Shown here: one piece after another, positions 9,074 to 15,141 of the stretch
Layout: each line of letters starts with the position of its first letter
How positions within the stretch are numbered: position 1 is the stretch's first letter
Notes under the pieces: generated by a model
Database searches by the model: none
Told to the model about the DNA's origin: nothing
What the model saw: only the letters and a program-made list of their open reading frames with translations
From: Legionella genomosp. 1
GTDB taxonomy: Bacteria; Pseudomonadota; Gammaproteobacteria; Legionellales; Legionellaceae
Assembly (NCBI GenBank): GCA_945901965.1
Contig: CAMDMN010000002.1
Coordinates: forward strand, 1-24,565
Length of the DNA: 24,565 nt
Direction: 5' to 3'
Made by a program: the position numbers and the translations under genes

Positions 9074-9733
9074 TTACCTCATGTACTGTTGTTTTAAAAA
9101 AGATAATGAGGAAGGCAAATCTCTTATTTCAATATCAGAGACTACATTTCCTGCTTTAAGAACCACCACACGCCCTGCTATTTTTGTAATAAATTCCAAA
9201 TCATGAGATGCAATCACCATTGTCACCCCCATACTTTTAACCGCAGATAATAAGGTGACAACATCATCAATAGTAGCCAGATCCAAACCTGATGTTGGCT
9301 CATCGCACAATAAAAGATCGGGACAGATCATCAGGCTTCTCGCCAAAGCAACGCGCTGTTTTTGTCCTCCTGAGAGTTCTTCTGGAAAAGCTTTTGCTTT
9401 ATCTTTCAGACCTAATGTTTCCAACAATTCAAAAGCCTTATCTTCATGATTTTTTATTGTTTTATGTAACATTGGTGCATAAACTAAATTTTTAAATACA
9501 GTCATGTGTGGGAAAAGTTGAAAATCTTGGAACATAAATCCACTTGTACCTTTAAATTCAATATTACCTGTATCCAAAGACTCTAGTTTTTGTATACAAC
9601 GCAACAGAGTAGATTTGCCACTACCAGAAGCACCGGCTAAGCCTACGATCGTATTTGCTTGAATTGATAAATTAACTTGATTAAGCACTAAAGTGCTCCC
9701 AAATTTTTTACAAGCATTATTGAGTTGAAGCAT
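9074..9733 (-). CDS. Polar amino acid ABC transporter ATPase (ArtP/GlnQ type)
   Basis: This is the cytoplasmic energy-coupling subunit of the amino acid importer encoded with it. The 219 residues include Walker A GASGSGKS (34-41), Q-loop Gln69 (FQDFQLFPHMTV), ABC signature LSGGQKQR (120-127), Walker B LLLCDE with Glu145, D-loop SGLD and switch His177 (ASHDLEF). It is somewhat shorter than E. coli ArtP/GlnQ (about 240). The ATG is preceded by GAGGT about 6 bases away, located inside the permease gene, whose end it overlaps by 17 nt. Family membership is certain. Specificity for arginine, or for citrulline, is inferred from argR and argGH next door. Confidence 0.93.
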   Translation of the reverse strand: MLQLNNACKKFGSTLVLNQVNLSIQANTIVGLAGASGSGKSTLLRCIQKLESLDTGNIEFKGTSGFMFQDFQLFPHMTVFKNLVYAPMLHKTIKNHEDKAFELLETLGLKDKAKAFPEELSGGQKQRVALARSLMICPDLLLCDEPTSGLDLATIDDVVTLLSAVKSMGVTMVIASHDLEFITKIAGRVVVLKAGNVVSDIEIRDLPSSLSFLKQQYMR

Positions 9734-10364
9734 ATTGACCTCGCTTTTCTATTTTTTTCCCCAGAGTTTCTATCAACAAAACCAACCCATAGTAATACCC
9801 ACCGGCAATACACAAAGGTAGAAAATAGGTAAACTGTTCAGCCCCTAATGACTCAGCATTGTGCATTAAATCCATTCCACCTATAGTTGAAATCAACGAA
9901 GTTTCCTTTAGAAGAGAAATAACCTCGTTCACCATAGCTGGAAAAATATTTTTAAATACCTGCGGCAAAATAATATCTTTCCACAAATAATAAGTAGGTA
10001 TTTGTAAAGTTAACGCCGCTTCAAATTGACCTTTAGGCAAACTCTCAATTCCCGCGCGAAGAATTTCAGCAAAATAGGCTGAGCTATTTAGCCCAAAGGT
10101 AATGATCCCTGCCACTAAAATACTTAAATGAAGGCCTGTCAAAGTTGGCACAGAAAAATAAATCAAGCTTAATTGCAATATGAGTGGAGTACCTCGCATA
10201 ACCAAAATAAATTGATTAATAAAGGTAGTTGCAATCGATTGATACCGGCAAATCGCCAAAACTGTCCCTAATGTAAATCCGGCAACTATGCTGCCAATTA
10301 AAAGTTCTAAAGTTAAGACAATACCTTTTCCAACAAATAGTACGCTTATATTTAAGGCTTCCAA
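9717..10364 (-). CDS. Polar amino acid ABC transporter permease (HisM/GlnP type), TTG start
   Basis: This is the membrane subunit of the importer, with about five hydrophobic helices over 215 residues. The MRGTPLILQL segment and the EAA loop (GQFEAALTL, EAA at about 115-117) are hallmarks of the HAAT permease family and contact the ATPase. I choose a TTG start at 10364 because a near-ideal GGAGGT (complement of 10370-10375) lies exactly 5 bases upstream. The earlier GTG at 10382 has no ribosome site and would place that GGAGGT inside the coding region. The start overlaps the end of the binding-protein gene by 13 nt, and the 3' end overlaps the ATPase by 17 nt. Only one permease is present, so a homodimeric channel is inferred. 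Confidence 0.92.
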   Translation of the reverse strand: MEALNISVLFVGKGIVLTLELLIGSIVAGFTLGTVLAICRYQSIATTFINQFILVMRGTPLILQLSLIYFSVPTLTGLHLSILVAGIITFGLNSSAYFAEILRAGIESLPKGQFEAALTLQIPTYYLWKDIILPQVFKNIFPAMVNEVISLLKETSLISTIGGMDLMHNAESLGAEQFTYFLPLCIAGGYYYGLVLLIETLGKKIEKRGQYASTQ

Positions 10365-11095
10365 GAGACACCTCCAAACCACTTTGCTTTTAGTTTTTCA
10401 AGATGCCCATCTGCTTTTAATTTTTTTAATGCTTGATTCATTTGAGTGGTTAATGGAGAGCCTTTCTTTAATGCAATACCATAACCTGAATCTGCCTTAG
10501 TAATAAGAGTATTAGATATCCCTGGATGCTTTTTGCTATACACAGAAGCTTGCGCACCATCGACCAAAACAGCATCCACATGCCCTGCAATCAAAGCTTC
10601 TAATGCCTGATTATTAGTATTTAAAGTGCTAATTTCGCCAGTTCTAAAATGTTTTCTAAGCCATATTTCCATAACCGAACCAATTTGCGCGCCAATTTTT
10701 TTTACTTTTAATTCAGCAATGTTATTAATAGGCTCTTTAGTCTTATAAAGCACGGCCATGCCCGAAAAATAATAAGGTATTGTGAAATCAAAATTTTTCT
10801 GTCGCTCGCTTGTAATAGTTATTGTGGCAATGGCCGCATCAACTTTGCCAGATATGATGGATGGTAATATGGTACTAAATTGCATGTTGTCAAAAACCGC
10901 CGTTTTACCAAGTTCACTCGCGACAAGTTTTGCAAGATCAATATCAAACCCTTTAATTTCACCACGCTGATAATATTCAAAAGGTGGATATTCGGCAAAG
11001 GTGGCAAAATGAATTTCATCTTGCTTTTTATCCTGAGAACACCCAGATAAAAACAATGCGAACACTGAAAGCAAAGCAATATACAAATACATCAT
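10352..11095 (-). CDS. Amino-acid-binding lipoprotein of ABC importer (SBP family 3)
   Basis: This is the solute-binding component that captures the substrate in the periplasm. The 247 residues begin with a lipoprotein signal whose lipobox LSGC places the lipidated Cys at position 19, so it is probably tethered to a membrane rather than free. Family 3 features are FATFAEYPPFEYYQRGEIKGFDIDLAKLVA near residue 30, TITSERQKNFDFTIPYY near 93 and GAQIGSVME near 135. The A.TIT.ER...DFT.PY segment is the basic-amino-acid/glutamine type ligand site. It is the first gene of the importer-argG-argH unit and starts right behind a promoter and an ARG box. The substrate is likely arginine, ornithine or citrulline. 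Tandem ATGs leave the start ambiguous by one codon. Confidence 0.92.
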   Translation of the reverse strand: MMYLYIALLSVFALFLSGCSQDKKQDEIHFATFAEYPPFEYYQRGEIKGFDIDLAKLVASELGKTAVFDNMQFSTILPSIISGKVDAAIATITITSERQKNFDFTIPYYFSGMAVLYKTKEPINNIAELKVKKIGAQIGSVMEIWLRKHFRTGEISTLNTNNQALEALIAGHVDAVLVDGAQASVYSKKHPGISNTLITKADSGYGIALKKGSPLTTQMNQALKKLKADGHLEKLKAKWFGGVSWKP

Positions 11096-11097
11096 TA

Positions 11098-11111
11098 TGA
11101 ATACCTATTCA
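11098..11111. promoter_or_regulatory. ARG box (ArgR operator) of the importer operon
   Basis: TGAATACCTATTCA is a perfect TGAAT-N4-ATTCA palindrome, the core of the E. coli ARG-box consensus. It covers the AGG ribosome site of the binding-protein gene and ends 2 bases before its first ATG, downstream of the predicted start site. Bound ArgR would block transcription, and the site overlaps the translation signal. No good second box at the classical 3-bp spacing was seen. Confidence 0.8.
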
Positions 11112-11129
11112 ATTTATATCCAGTTTTTG

Positions 11130-11158
11130 ATTTTACTAAGCAGAAATTGCTTTGTCAA
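11130..11158 (-). promoter_or_regulatory. Sigma70-type promoter for the importer-argG-argH operon
   Basis: On the minus strand a perfect -35 TTGACA (complement of 11153-11158) is followed by exactly 17 bases and then a -10 TAAAAT (complement of 11130-11135, 5 of 6 consensus bases). Transcription would start near 11123, giving a leader of about 28 bases that contains the ARG box. Confidence 0.8.
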
Positions 11159-11175
11159 TAAAATATGCATATAAT
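11147..11175 (+). promoter_or_regulatory. Sigma70-type promoter for argR
   Basis: A perfect -10 TATAAT at 11170-11175 has TTGCTT at 11147-11152 with 17-base spacing. Its -35 overlaps the -35 of the divergent importer promoter on the other strand, so the two may compete. Transcription would begin near 11182, just before the second ARG box and the TTG start of argR. Confidence 0.65.
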
Positions 11176-11186
11176 TCCAATAACAG

Positions 11187-11200
11187 TGATTACATATTCA
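11187..11200. promoter_or_regulatory. ARG box in the argR leader
   Basis: TGATTACATATTCA matches the TGAAT-N4-ATTCA core with one mismatch. It lies just downstream of the predicted argR start site and 6 bases before the GGAG ribosome site, a position suited to autorepression. Confidence 0.6.
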
Positions 11201-11215
11201 TTTTTGGAGAGTAAC

Positions 11216-11674
11216 TTGTCCCATAACAACATTCTAGACAACATAATTATGACGATTATCCAAACTCAAAATATTTTTGAACAAAGCGAGCTACAGCAAA
11301 GTCTTAAAATTCGTGGCTATGATATTCCGCAGGCGACGTTATCGCGAAGATTGAAAAAATTAAACGTTGCGAAGGTCGCAGGATCTTATAAAATAATTGA
11401 TTATAATCAACCGGGATTACCCTTAATTCTTAATATTCAAATATCTGATTTAGGCTTAATCGTACTGCAAACACACCCAGGCAACGCAAATAGTCTTGCT
11501 TATTTCATTGATCGAAAATATGTTACTTTCAATCCACAAAACCCAACAAACTCAGGTATTTTAGGCACAATTGCGGGAGATGATACTGTTTTATTAATTA
11601 TAAAATCTAACGATGAATTAAAAAAAGTAATGGGATTACTAAAGGAAGATTTCCAATATCTCGCTATCTCATAA
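11216..11674 (+). CDS. argR: Arginine repressor ArgR
   Basis: This is the hexameric arginine-responsive transcription regulator. The N-terminal winged helix (SELQQSLKIRGYDIPQATLSRRLKKLNV, with the recognition-helix S..L.SRRLKKL pattern) binds ARG boxes. The C-terminal domain carries GILGTIAGDDTVLLI, the arginine-binding and trimerisation motif GT.AGDDT. I set the start at the TTG at 11216, preceded by GGAGAG 4 bases upstream, giving 152 residues, close to the usual ~156. An in-frame ATG at 11165 would add 17 residues, but it overlaps the predicted -10 and has no ribosome site. The gene is divergent from the importer operon, and the ARG boxes on both sides of the shared promoter region suggest control of both directions. 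Confidence 0.93.
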   Translation: MSHNNILDNIIMTIIQTQNIFEQSELQQSLKIRGYDIPQATLSRRLKKLNVAKVAGSYKIIDYNQPGLPLILNIQISDLGLIVLQTHPGNANSLAYFIDRKYVTFNPQNPTNSGILGTIAGDDTVLLIIKSNDELKKVMGLLKEDFQYLAIS

Positions 11675-11706
11675 AAAAATTGCCAACTTAGTTTAAAGTT
11701 GGCAAT
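11673..11706 (-). terminator. Rho-independent terminator for the mitochondrial-carrier gene
   Basis: A perfect 11-bp stem (11679-11689 with 11696-11706) encloses a 6-base loop. Read on the minus strand it is followed by a run of seven T (complement of 11673-11679). It lies 17 bases after the carrier stop. In the plus direction no T run follows, so argR termination there is less certain, although the T run overlaps the argR stop codon region. Confidence 0.85.
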
Positions 11707-11723
11707 CATAGAAAATATGAAGA

Positions 11724-12533
11724 TTATTTAAAAGTACTACCCCCATAAATTGACGCACCATACTCCTCACAAAACCCCTCCAACTTTTCTTTCATCCAAT
11801 TCATAAACGTTATAGCAAGAATTACATTGCCACTTCTTGCAAGCACTCCTTGATACGCACTATGCATAGTCATAGACTTAGCTGTTTTGAAAAAGCCTAA
11901 ATTTATCCCCTTAGGTGATTGCTGCATAGCCTTAATAGTATCAAATGGATGCGTTATTAGCGTTGCTCCAATTCCTGAGCAAACTCCAGACAAGATAGTT
12001 GCCGTAGTATCATCATGAAAATATGGTGTTAACTTAGGCTTTATTAATCGAGGAGCTTCTAAAAAGCAAACAGAAAATATGCCCTCTCTTGAAGAGGTTG
12101 CTAATTGACCATTAAAAAAACCAAAAAAACCCTTGGTTTGTAATCGCGATTTTACAATAGATGCAAGGCTTGCTTTATTATTGTCATTTTGCAAAGCCAT
12201 TACCATTTCAACAGGGCAACTAATAAAAGAAGATAATACGCCCGCTGAAAATGCGGTTCCCATTTGTTGAATATAGGTTGGATGATTATTAAATATTTTC
12301 ACTTGAAGCCAATTATTTGCGCCAACTTGTATAGACGTAATAGGCATGAATCCTAATGCGTTTATAGGAGCTCCTGCATATAATCCTCTAAAAGACCAAG
12401 GGATTGGCATTTTTTGTTGTCTGTTAGTTTTGATAACAAATAAAGGGTTGCATAACGCCACTTCAGCCAATCCTGTAATTGCACCAATAGCATAATTTTC
12501 AATAGTAGATAATTTACATTTTTTTTCATTCAT
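11724..12533 (-). CDS. Mitochondrial carrier family (SLC25-like) protein
   Basis: This is a eukaryote-type six-helix carrier, very rare in bacteria and known in Legionella from the nucleotide carrier LncP, a Dot/Icm-secreted protein. From the ATG at 12533 (GGAG 7 bases upstream) it has 269 residues; a longer frame from 12560 lacks a ribosome site. The three tandem carrier repeats each show the Px[DE]xx[KR]-type motif: PLFVIK at about 30 (degenerate, Asp replaced by Phe), PVEMVM at about 107 (partly degenerate) and canonical PFDTIK at about 196. The downstream glycine motifs GLYAG, GFFNG and YQGVLAR are also present. The C-terminus (EEYGASIYGGSTFK) has the acidic, small and polar residues common in Dot/Icm signals. 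Transport substrate and secretion are inferences; only the family fold is clear. Confidence 0.9.
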   Translation of the reverse strand: MNEKKCKLSTIENYAIGAITGLAEVALCNPLFVIKTNRQQKMPIPWSFRGLYAGAPINALGFMPITSIQVGANNWLQVKIFNNHPTYIQQMGTAFSAGVLSSFISCPVEMVMALQNDNNKASLASIVKSRLQTKGFFGFFNGQLATSSREGIFSVCFLEAPRLIKPKLTPYFHDDTTATILSGVCSGIGATLITHPFDTIKAMQQSPKGINLGFFKTAKSMTMHSAYQGVLARSGNVILAITFMNWMKEKLEGFCEEYGASIYGGSTFK

Positions 12534-12571
12534 GATTTGTCTCCGATACGATTCGTTCATTAAAAGTCAAT

Positions 12572-12616
12572 TCATGTTATCTGTATAAATACACCCTAAG
12601 AGGGCAGATAACATGA
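12572..12616. repeat. Inverted repeat upstream of the carrier gene
   Basis: Perfect 12-bp arms TCATGTTATCTG (12572-12583) and CAGATAACATGA (12605-12616) enclose 21 bases, which contain a small CCCT/AGGG hairpin at 12594-12604. Outside the arms the similarity continues imperfectly (CGTTCATTAA near 12554 against TTAACGAACG near 12617) with an 8-base bulge on the left side. This could be a regulator site, a transcript hairpin or a degenerate mobile repeat. Confidence 0.6.
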
Positions 12617-12939
12617 TTAACGAACGACCGCACTCAGAGCAAAATAGAGGGTAACGCGACGGACAGCACGGACAAAAAGAGATAGACTAGCAACATTAGT
12701 AGATAATGGCTTGATTGTTTGCATTAATATATCAATCGAAAAACCCATCATTATTAAGTTACTTTAAATATTGATTAATTTATTATCTTAATGCGTTTAT
12801 AATACATGTGTCAAGCTCATCGCATAATTTCACATACCCACCAGCCAAATTACCAGTTCAAACCAAAAACCATAAGTTTATTTTTTTACTATAATGACAA
12901 TTAAACATACCAACTGGTTTAATTATGCCCCGAGGTGTG
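12617..12939. other. Intergenic region with candidate -10 for the downstream gene
   Basis: No gene is supported here. A TATAAT stands at 12798-12803 with a weak TTAATT 17 bases before it (12775-12780), placed to serve the frameshifted gene that starts at about 12940. The stretch is AT-rich, and no further structure was recognised. Confidence 0.4.
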
Positions 12940-13604
12940 ATGCATGACGAATTTATAGCAGAATTTGCCGATATACTGAGCAAGAGCTTGAGAAAACAAA
13001 TTGAGCATAAGCACCTGCCTATGAGCGTTGGCATTGAAAAAGAAATCGGAATAAATTTTGTGCGGGTTTTAAAAGAGTGTAAAGAGGAGTTAAGTAAAGA
13101 AAAGATAAAATGTGTGAAAAGTGAGCTATCTTTTAGCAGCAACCAGCAGAAATTAATTTCTAATTTTGCGAATAAACTTAAAGAAATTTTTTCCGAGGTT
13201 GGCGACATGAGCCCAGGATCCAACGCAGCTTTGTGGAGCGGTCCTGCGCAAAAGCAAGCTAGTAAGGCAGGTTTTGATTTTGCAAAGACTATTCCAGGAT
13301 CTGTTGTCAATCAAGTTATGACCTCTTTAATAAAGCATTTTGCCGAAAAAGCTTATAGTAAAGAGATGGATGAGGAAAGTTTACTGGATACAGCATTATT
13401 GCTCGCTATGTGGGATGCACACTATCCATGCTATATGCACAAGGTGCGCATGGTGATGTTAGCATTTTTTTAATTGACGGGGAAACAAGTCAGCATTCAA
13501 TATTGTGGAGAACAGAACTTAATATCCTTAGGCTACGTCAAGGGGATGGCGACAAGGATGGAAAGATAAATAAAATATGGATATTAAACGAGATGAACGT
13601 ATGA
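12940..13604 (+). pseudogene. Frameshifted effector/toxin-like gene
   Basis: Two open frames together look like one protein. The first (start at the ATG 12940 with GAGG 4 bases upstream, or the ATG at 12925) runs to a TAA at 13471-13473. Its first ~90 residues are helical and charged, followed by ALWSGPAQKQASKAG...TIPG (about 97-120). After 'MWDAHYP' this frame turns into unlikely sequence. The frame one base back (open from 13410 to a TGA at 13602-13604) instead reads SMLYAQGAHGDVSIFLIDGE, then SILWRTELNIL...KINKIWI. Joined, the order LWSG..A / T.PG / W...S..YA..A.GDV.IFL / SI.WR.EL / I..I resembles, from memory, a domain found at the C-termini of bacterial polymorphic toxins. The enzymatic activity is unknown to me. 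The shift most likely lies within about 13415-13445. A run of seven T at 13465-13471 is an alternative slippage point. Treat it as a pseudogene unless the shift is programmed or a sequencing error. Confidence 0.6.
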
Positions 13605-13726
13605 CTGATTCATTAATGACTGAGCTAAAAACGTTGTCTATTGCAATTGAGGATAAAATTGGATTAGTTAAATCCATCATACTTGGTAAAGACGAGGAAG
13701 ACCCCGATTTCAAGCCTAAAATTTAG
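13601..13726 (+). CDS. Small 41-residue ORF overlapping the effector-like gene end
   Basis: The ATG at 13601 overlaps the TGA of the preceding frame in an ATGA arrangement and the ORF ends with TAG at 13724-13726. The product (MTDSLMTELKTLSIAIEDKI...DEEDPDFKPKI) is short, amphipathic and acidic near the end. The 4-nt overlap suggests translational coupling, as in toxin-antitoxin or toxin-immunity pairs, but 41 residues is short for an immunity protein. The same frame also has an ATG at 13577. It is equally possible that this is a third frame of the same decayed gene. No family recognised. Confidence 0.35.
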   Translation: MTDSLMTELKTLSIAIEDKIGLVKSIILGKDEEDPDFKPKI

Positions 13727-13760
13727 ACTTACAGAATGAGATTATAAGCACCGTTGCTCG

Positions 13761-13789
13761 TTGACAATCCTTAAATTAAAATTTAGCAT
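13761..13789 (+). promoter_or_regulatory. Candidate promoter upstream of the thiE gene
   Basis: TTGACA at 13761-13766, a 17-base spacer and TAGCAT at 13784-13789 (4 of 6 -10 bases). A second TTGACAAT occurs 40 bases further on (13801) without a matching -10. No TPP riboswitch pattern was recognised between here and the thiE start, only the long inverted repeat. Confidence 0.4.
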
Positions 13790-13886
13790 GCTATGGCGTG
13801 TTGACAATTGCCCTACAATCCCTACGTGGCGCGCCCGTTCATTACCCACAAATCTGCTGTTCCTTGATGGGAGTGCATTGTCTAGT

Positions 13887-13960
13887 GGAATCCGAGCCAC
13901 GACCGTTAGGGAGTGGGGTTCTTAAAATATACACTCCCTAACGGTCGTGGCTCGGATTCC
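13887..13960. repeat. Perfect 29-bp inverted repeat
   Basis: Arms 13887-13915 and 13932-13960 are exact reverse complements; each contains the block CGAGCCACGACCGTTAGGGA or its complement, and the loop has 16 bases. The GC-rich arms stand out from the AT-rich surroundings. There is no U tract, so it is not a simple terminator. It looks like a dispersed intergenic palindrome (REP/MITE-like). It would form a strong hairpin in the leader of the thiE transcript. Confidence 0.9.
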
Positions 13961-14082
13961 CTCTCACTTGCCAAGATAAAATTAACTTATGGGTAATGAT
14001 TTGGGTGCGGCTTGTCCGCGCTATTCAGAAGAGCTATAGATACCGCATACAAGCCTCGGCATGTAGGCGTTTTAGAGGATTT

Positions 14083-15141
14083 ATGAAAGCACATATTGTA
14101 TTGGCAGTTTCGGACGTTGAAAAAAAATTAAATCGTTCAATTAGATCTTATCAAGAGATCGAAAATAGTGCTGAGGATTTATTAACCGATGGTGCTGAAA
14201 GTATCTTAATTGAAGGTAACCAAATAAAAGATCCTTTATTTACCCAAGATTATTGGACTAATGGTATTCAGTCTTTTTGGCTTGCAAATAAACGATTACC
14301 GTCTAAAAATTATAATGAAAAAGCAGGCGCCCTAACATCTGCTATTACTACCTGTCTTGCATTAGGTAATTCAATCAAAGATACCATTGTTATTGCTGAA
14401 ATGTTTGTCAACCGTGAAATTAGGCACGCAAAAAATATTGATAAATTAGACCTATCTAACTGGCCAGAAAATGAAATAGATCTCCCCTTCCTCTCAACAA
14501 AACCATTATTAAATCTGCCTAAGCCATTTAAACACTGTCAATTAGGATTATATCCTGTAGTTGATAGCTATCATTGGTTAGAGCTGCTATTACCTACCGG
14601 GGTAAAATGTATTCAATTACGCATAAAAGATTCAAATAGAACCCTTCTAGAAGAAGAAATTAAACGCGCCGTGTCTTTAGCTAAAAGTTTTGATGCAACC
14701 CTTTTTATTAACGATTATTGGGAGCTTGCTCTTCAATTTGGCGCCGATGGAGTGCATCTTGGACAAGATGATCTTCATGAAGCTGACATCGATAAAATTC
14801 ACCAAGCAGGATTATTTTTAGGTGTAAGTTCAAATTGCTATTATGAAGTCGCGAGAGCTCATGCTCTAAATCCATCCTACATTGCTTGTGGCGCAATTTA
14901 TCCAACTACGAGTAAGGTTATGTCATCAGAACCACAAGGAATTGCCGATCTTAAACGTTGGCGACGAACACTTAATTATCCCTTAGTTGCCATTGGTGGG
15001 ATAAGTTTTGCAAAACTACCTGAAATTTTAGAAACAGGTGTTGAAGGCATTGCCCTAATATCCGCGATTACAAAAGCTGATGATCCAATAATTGCAACAC
15101 GGAAATTTTTATCCAAAATAAAAGAATTTAACGATAGTTAA
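14083..15141 (+). CDS. thiE: Thiamine-phosphate synthase with a truncated ThiD-like N-terminal segment
   Basis: The C-terminal ~200 residues are ThiE, the cytoplasmic TIM-barrel enzyme joining HMP-pyrophosphate and thiazole phosphate to make thiamine phosphate. Motifs are CIQLRIKD, INDYWELALQFGADGVHLGQ, LGVSSNC, YIACGAIYPTTSKV (the T.TK phosphate loop) and VAIGGIS. Residues 1-120 resemble only the second half of ThiD, the HMP(-P) kinase: the SIRSYQEIENSAEDLL...ILIEG helix-strand and ALTSAITTCLALGNSIKDTI. The first ~150 ThiD residues are missing, and the catalytic GTGC loop reads EKAG. The kinase is therefore probably dead, and the segment may serve as scaffold. I start at the ATG 14083 (AGAGGA 4 bases upstream); the frame extends to 13996 but reads as junk there. 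The stop overlaps the convergent hydrolase stop. Confidence 0.85.
   Translation: MKAHIVLAVSDVEKKLNRSIRSYQEIENSAEDLLTDGAESILIEGNQIKDPLFTQDYWTNGIQSFWLANKRLPSKNYNEKAGALTSAITTCLALGNSIKDTIVIAEMFVNREIRHAKNIDKLDLSNWPENEIDLPFLSTKPLLNLPKPFKHCQLGLYPVVDSYHWLELLLPTGVKCIQLRIKDSNRTLLEEEIKRAVSLAKSFDATLFINDYWELALQFGADGVHLGQDDLHEADIDKIHQAGLFLGVSSNCYYEVARAHALNPSYIACGAIYPTTSKVMSSEPQGIADLKRWRRTLNYPLVAIGGISFAKLPEILETGVEGIALISAITKADDPIIATRKFLSKIKEFNDS

Noticed and set aside
11165..11215. ATG start of argR at 11165
   Set aside because: It overlaps the predicted -10 region, lacks a ribosome site and makes the protein longer than the family; the TTG at 11216 has GGAGAG.
13465..13471. Programmed slippage on the T7 run as the explanation for the broken effector-like gene
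   Set aside because: The family-like sequence in the second frame already begins upstream of the run (AQGAHGDVSIF), so the shift probably occurred earlier; kept only as an alternative.
13528..13713. 61-residue minus-strand ORF over the end of the effector-like gene
   Set aside because: It is Ser-rich low-complexity translation antisense to better supported frames.
13727..14082. TPP riboswitch upstream of thiE
   Set aside because: I could not find the conserved CTGAGA and ACC.GA blocks of the THI element; the only strong structure is the 29-bp palindrome.
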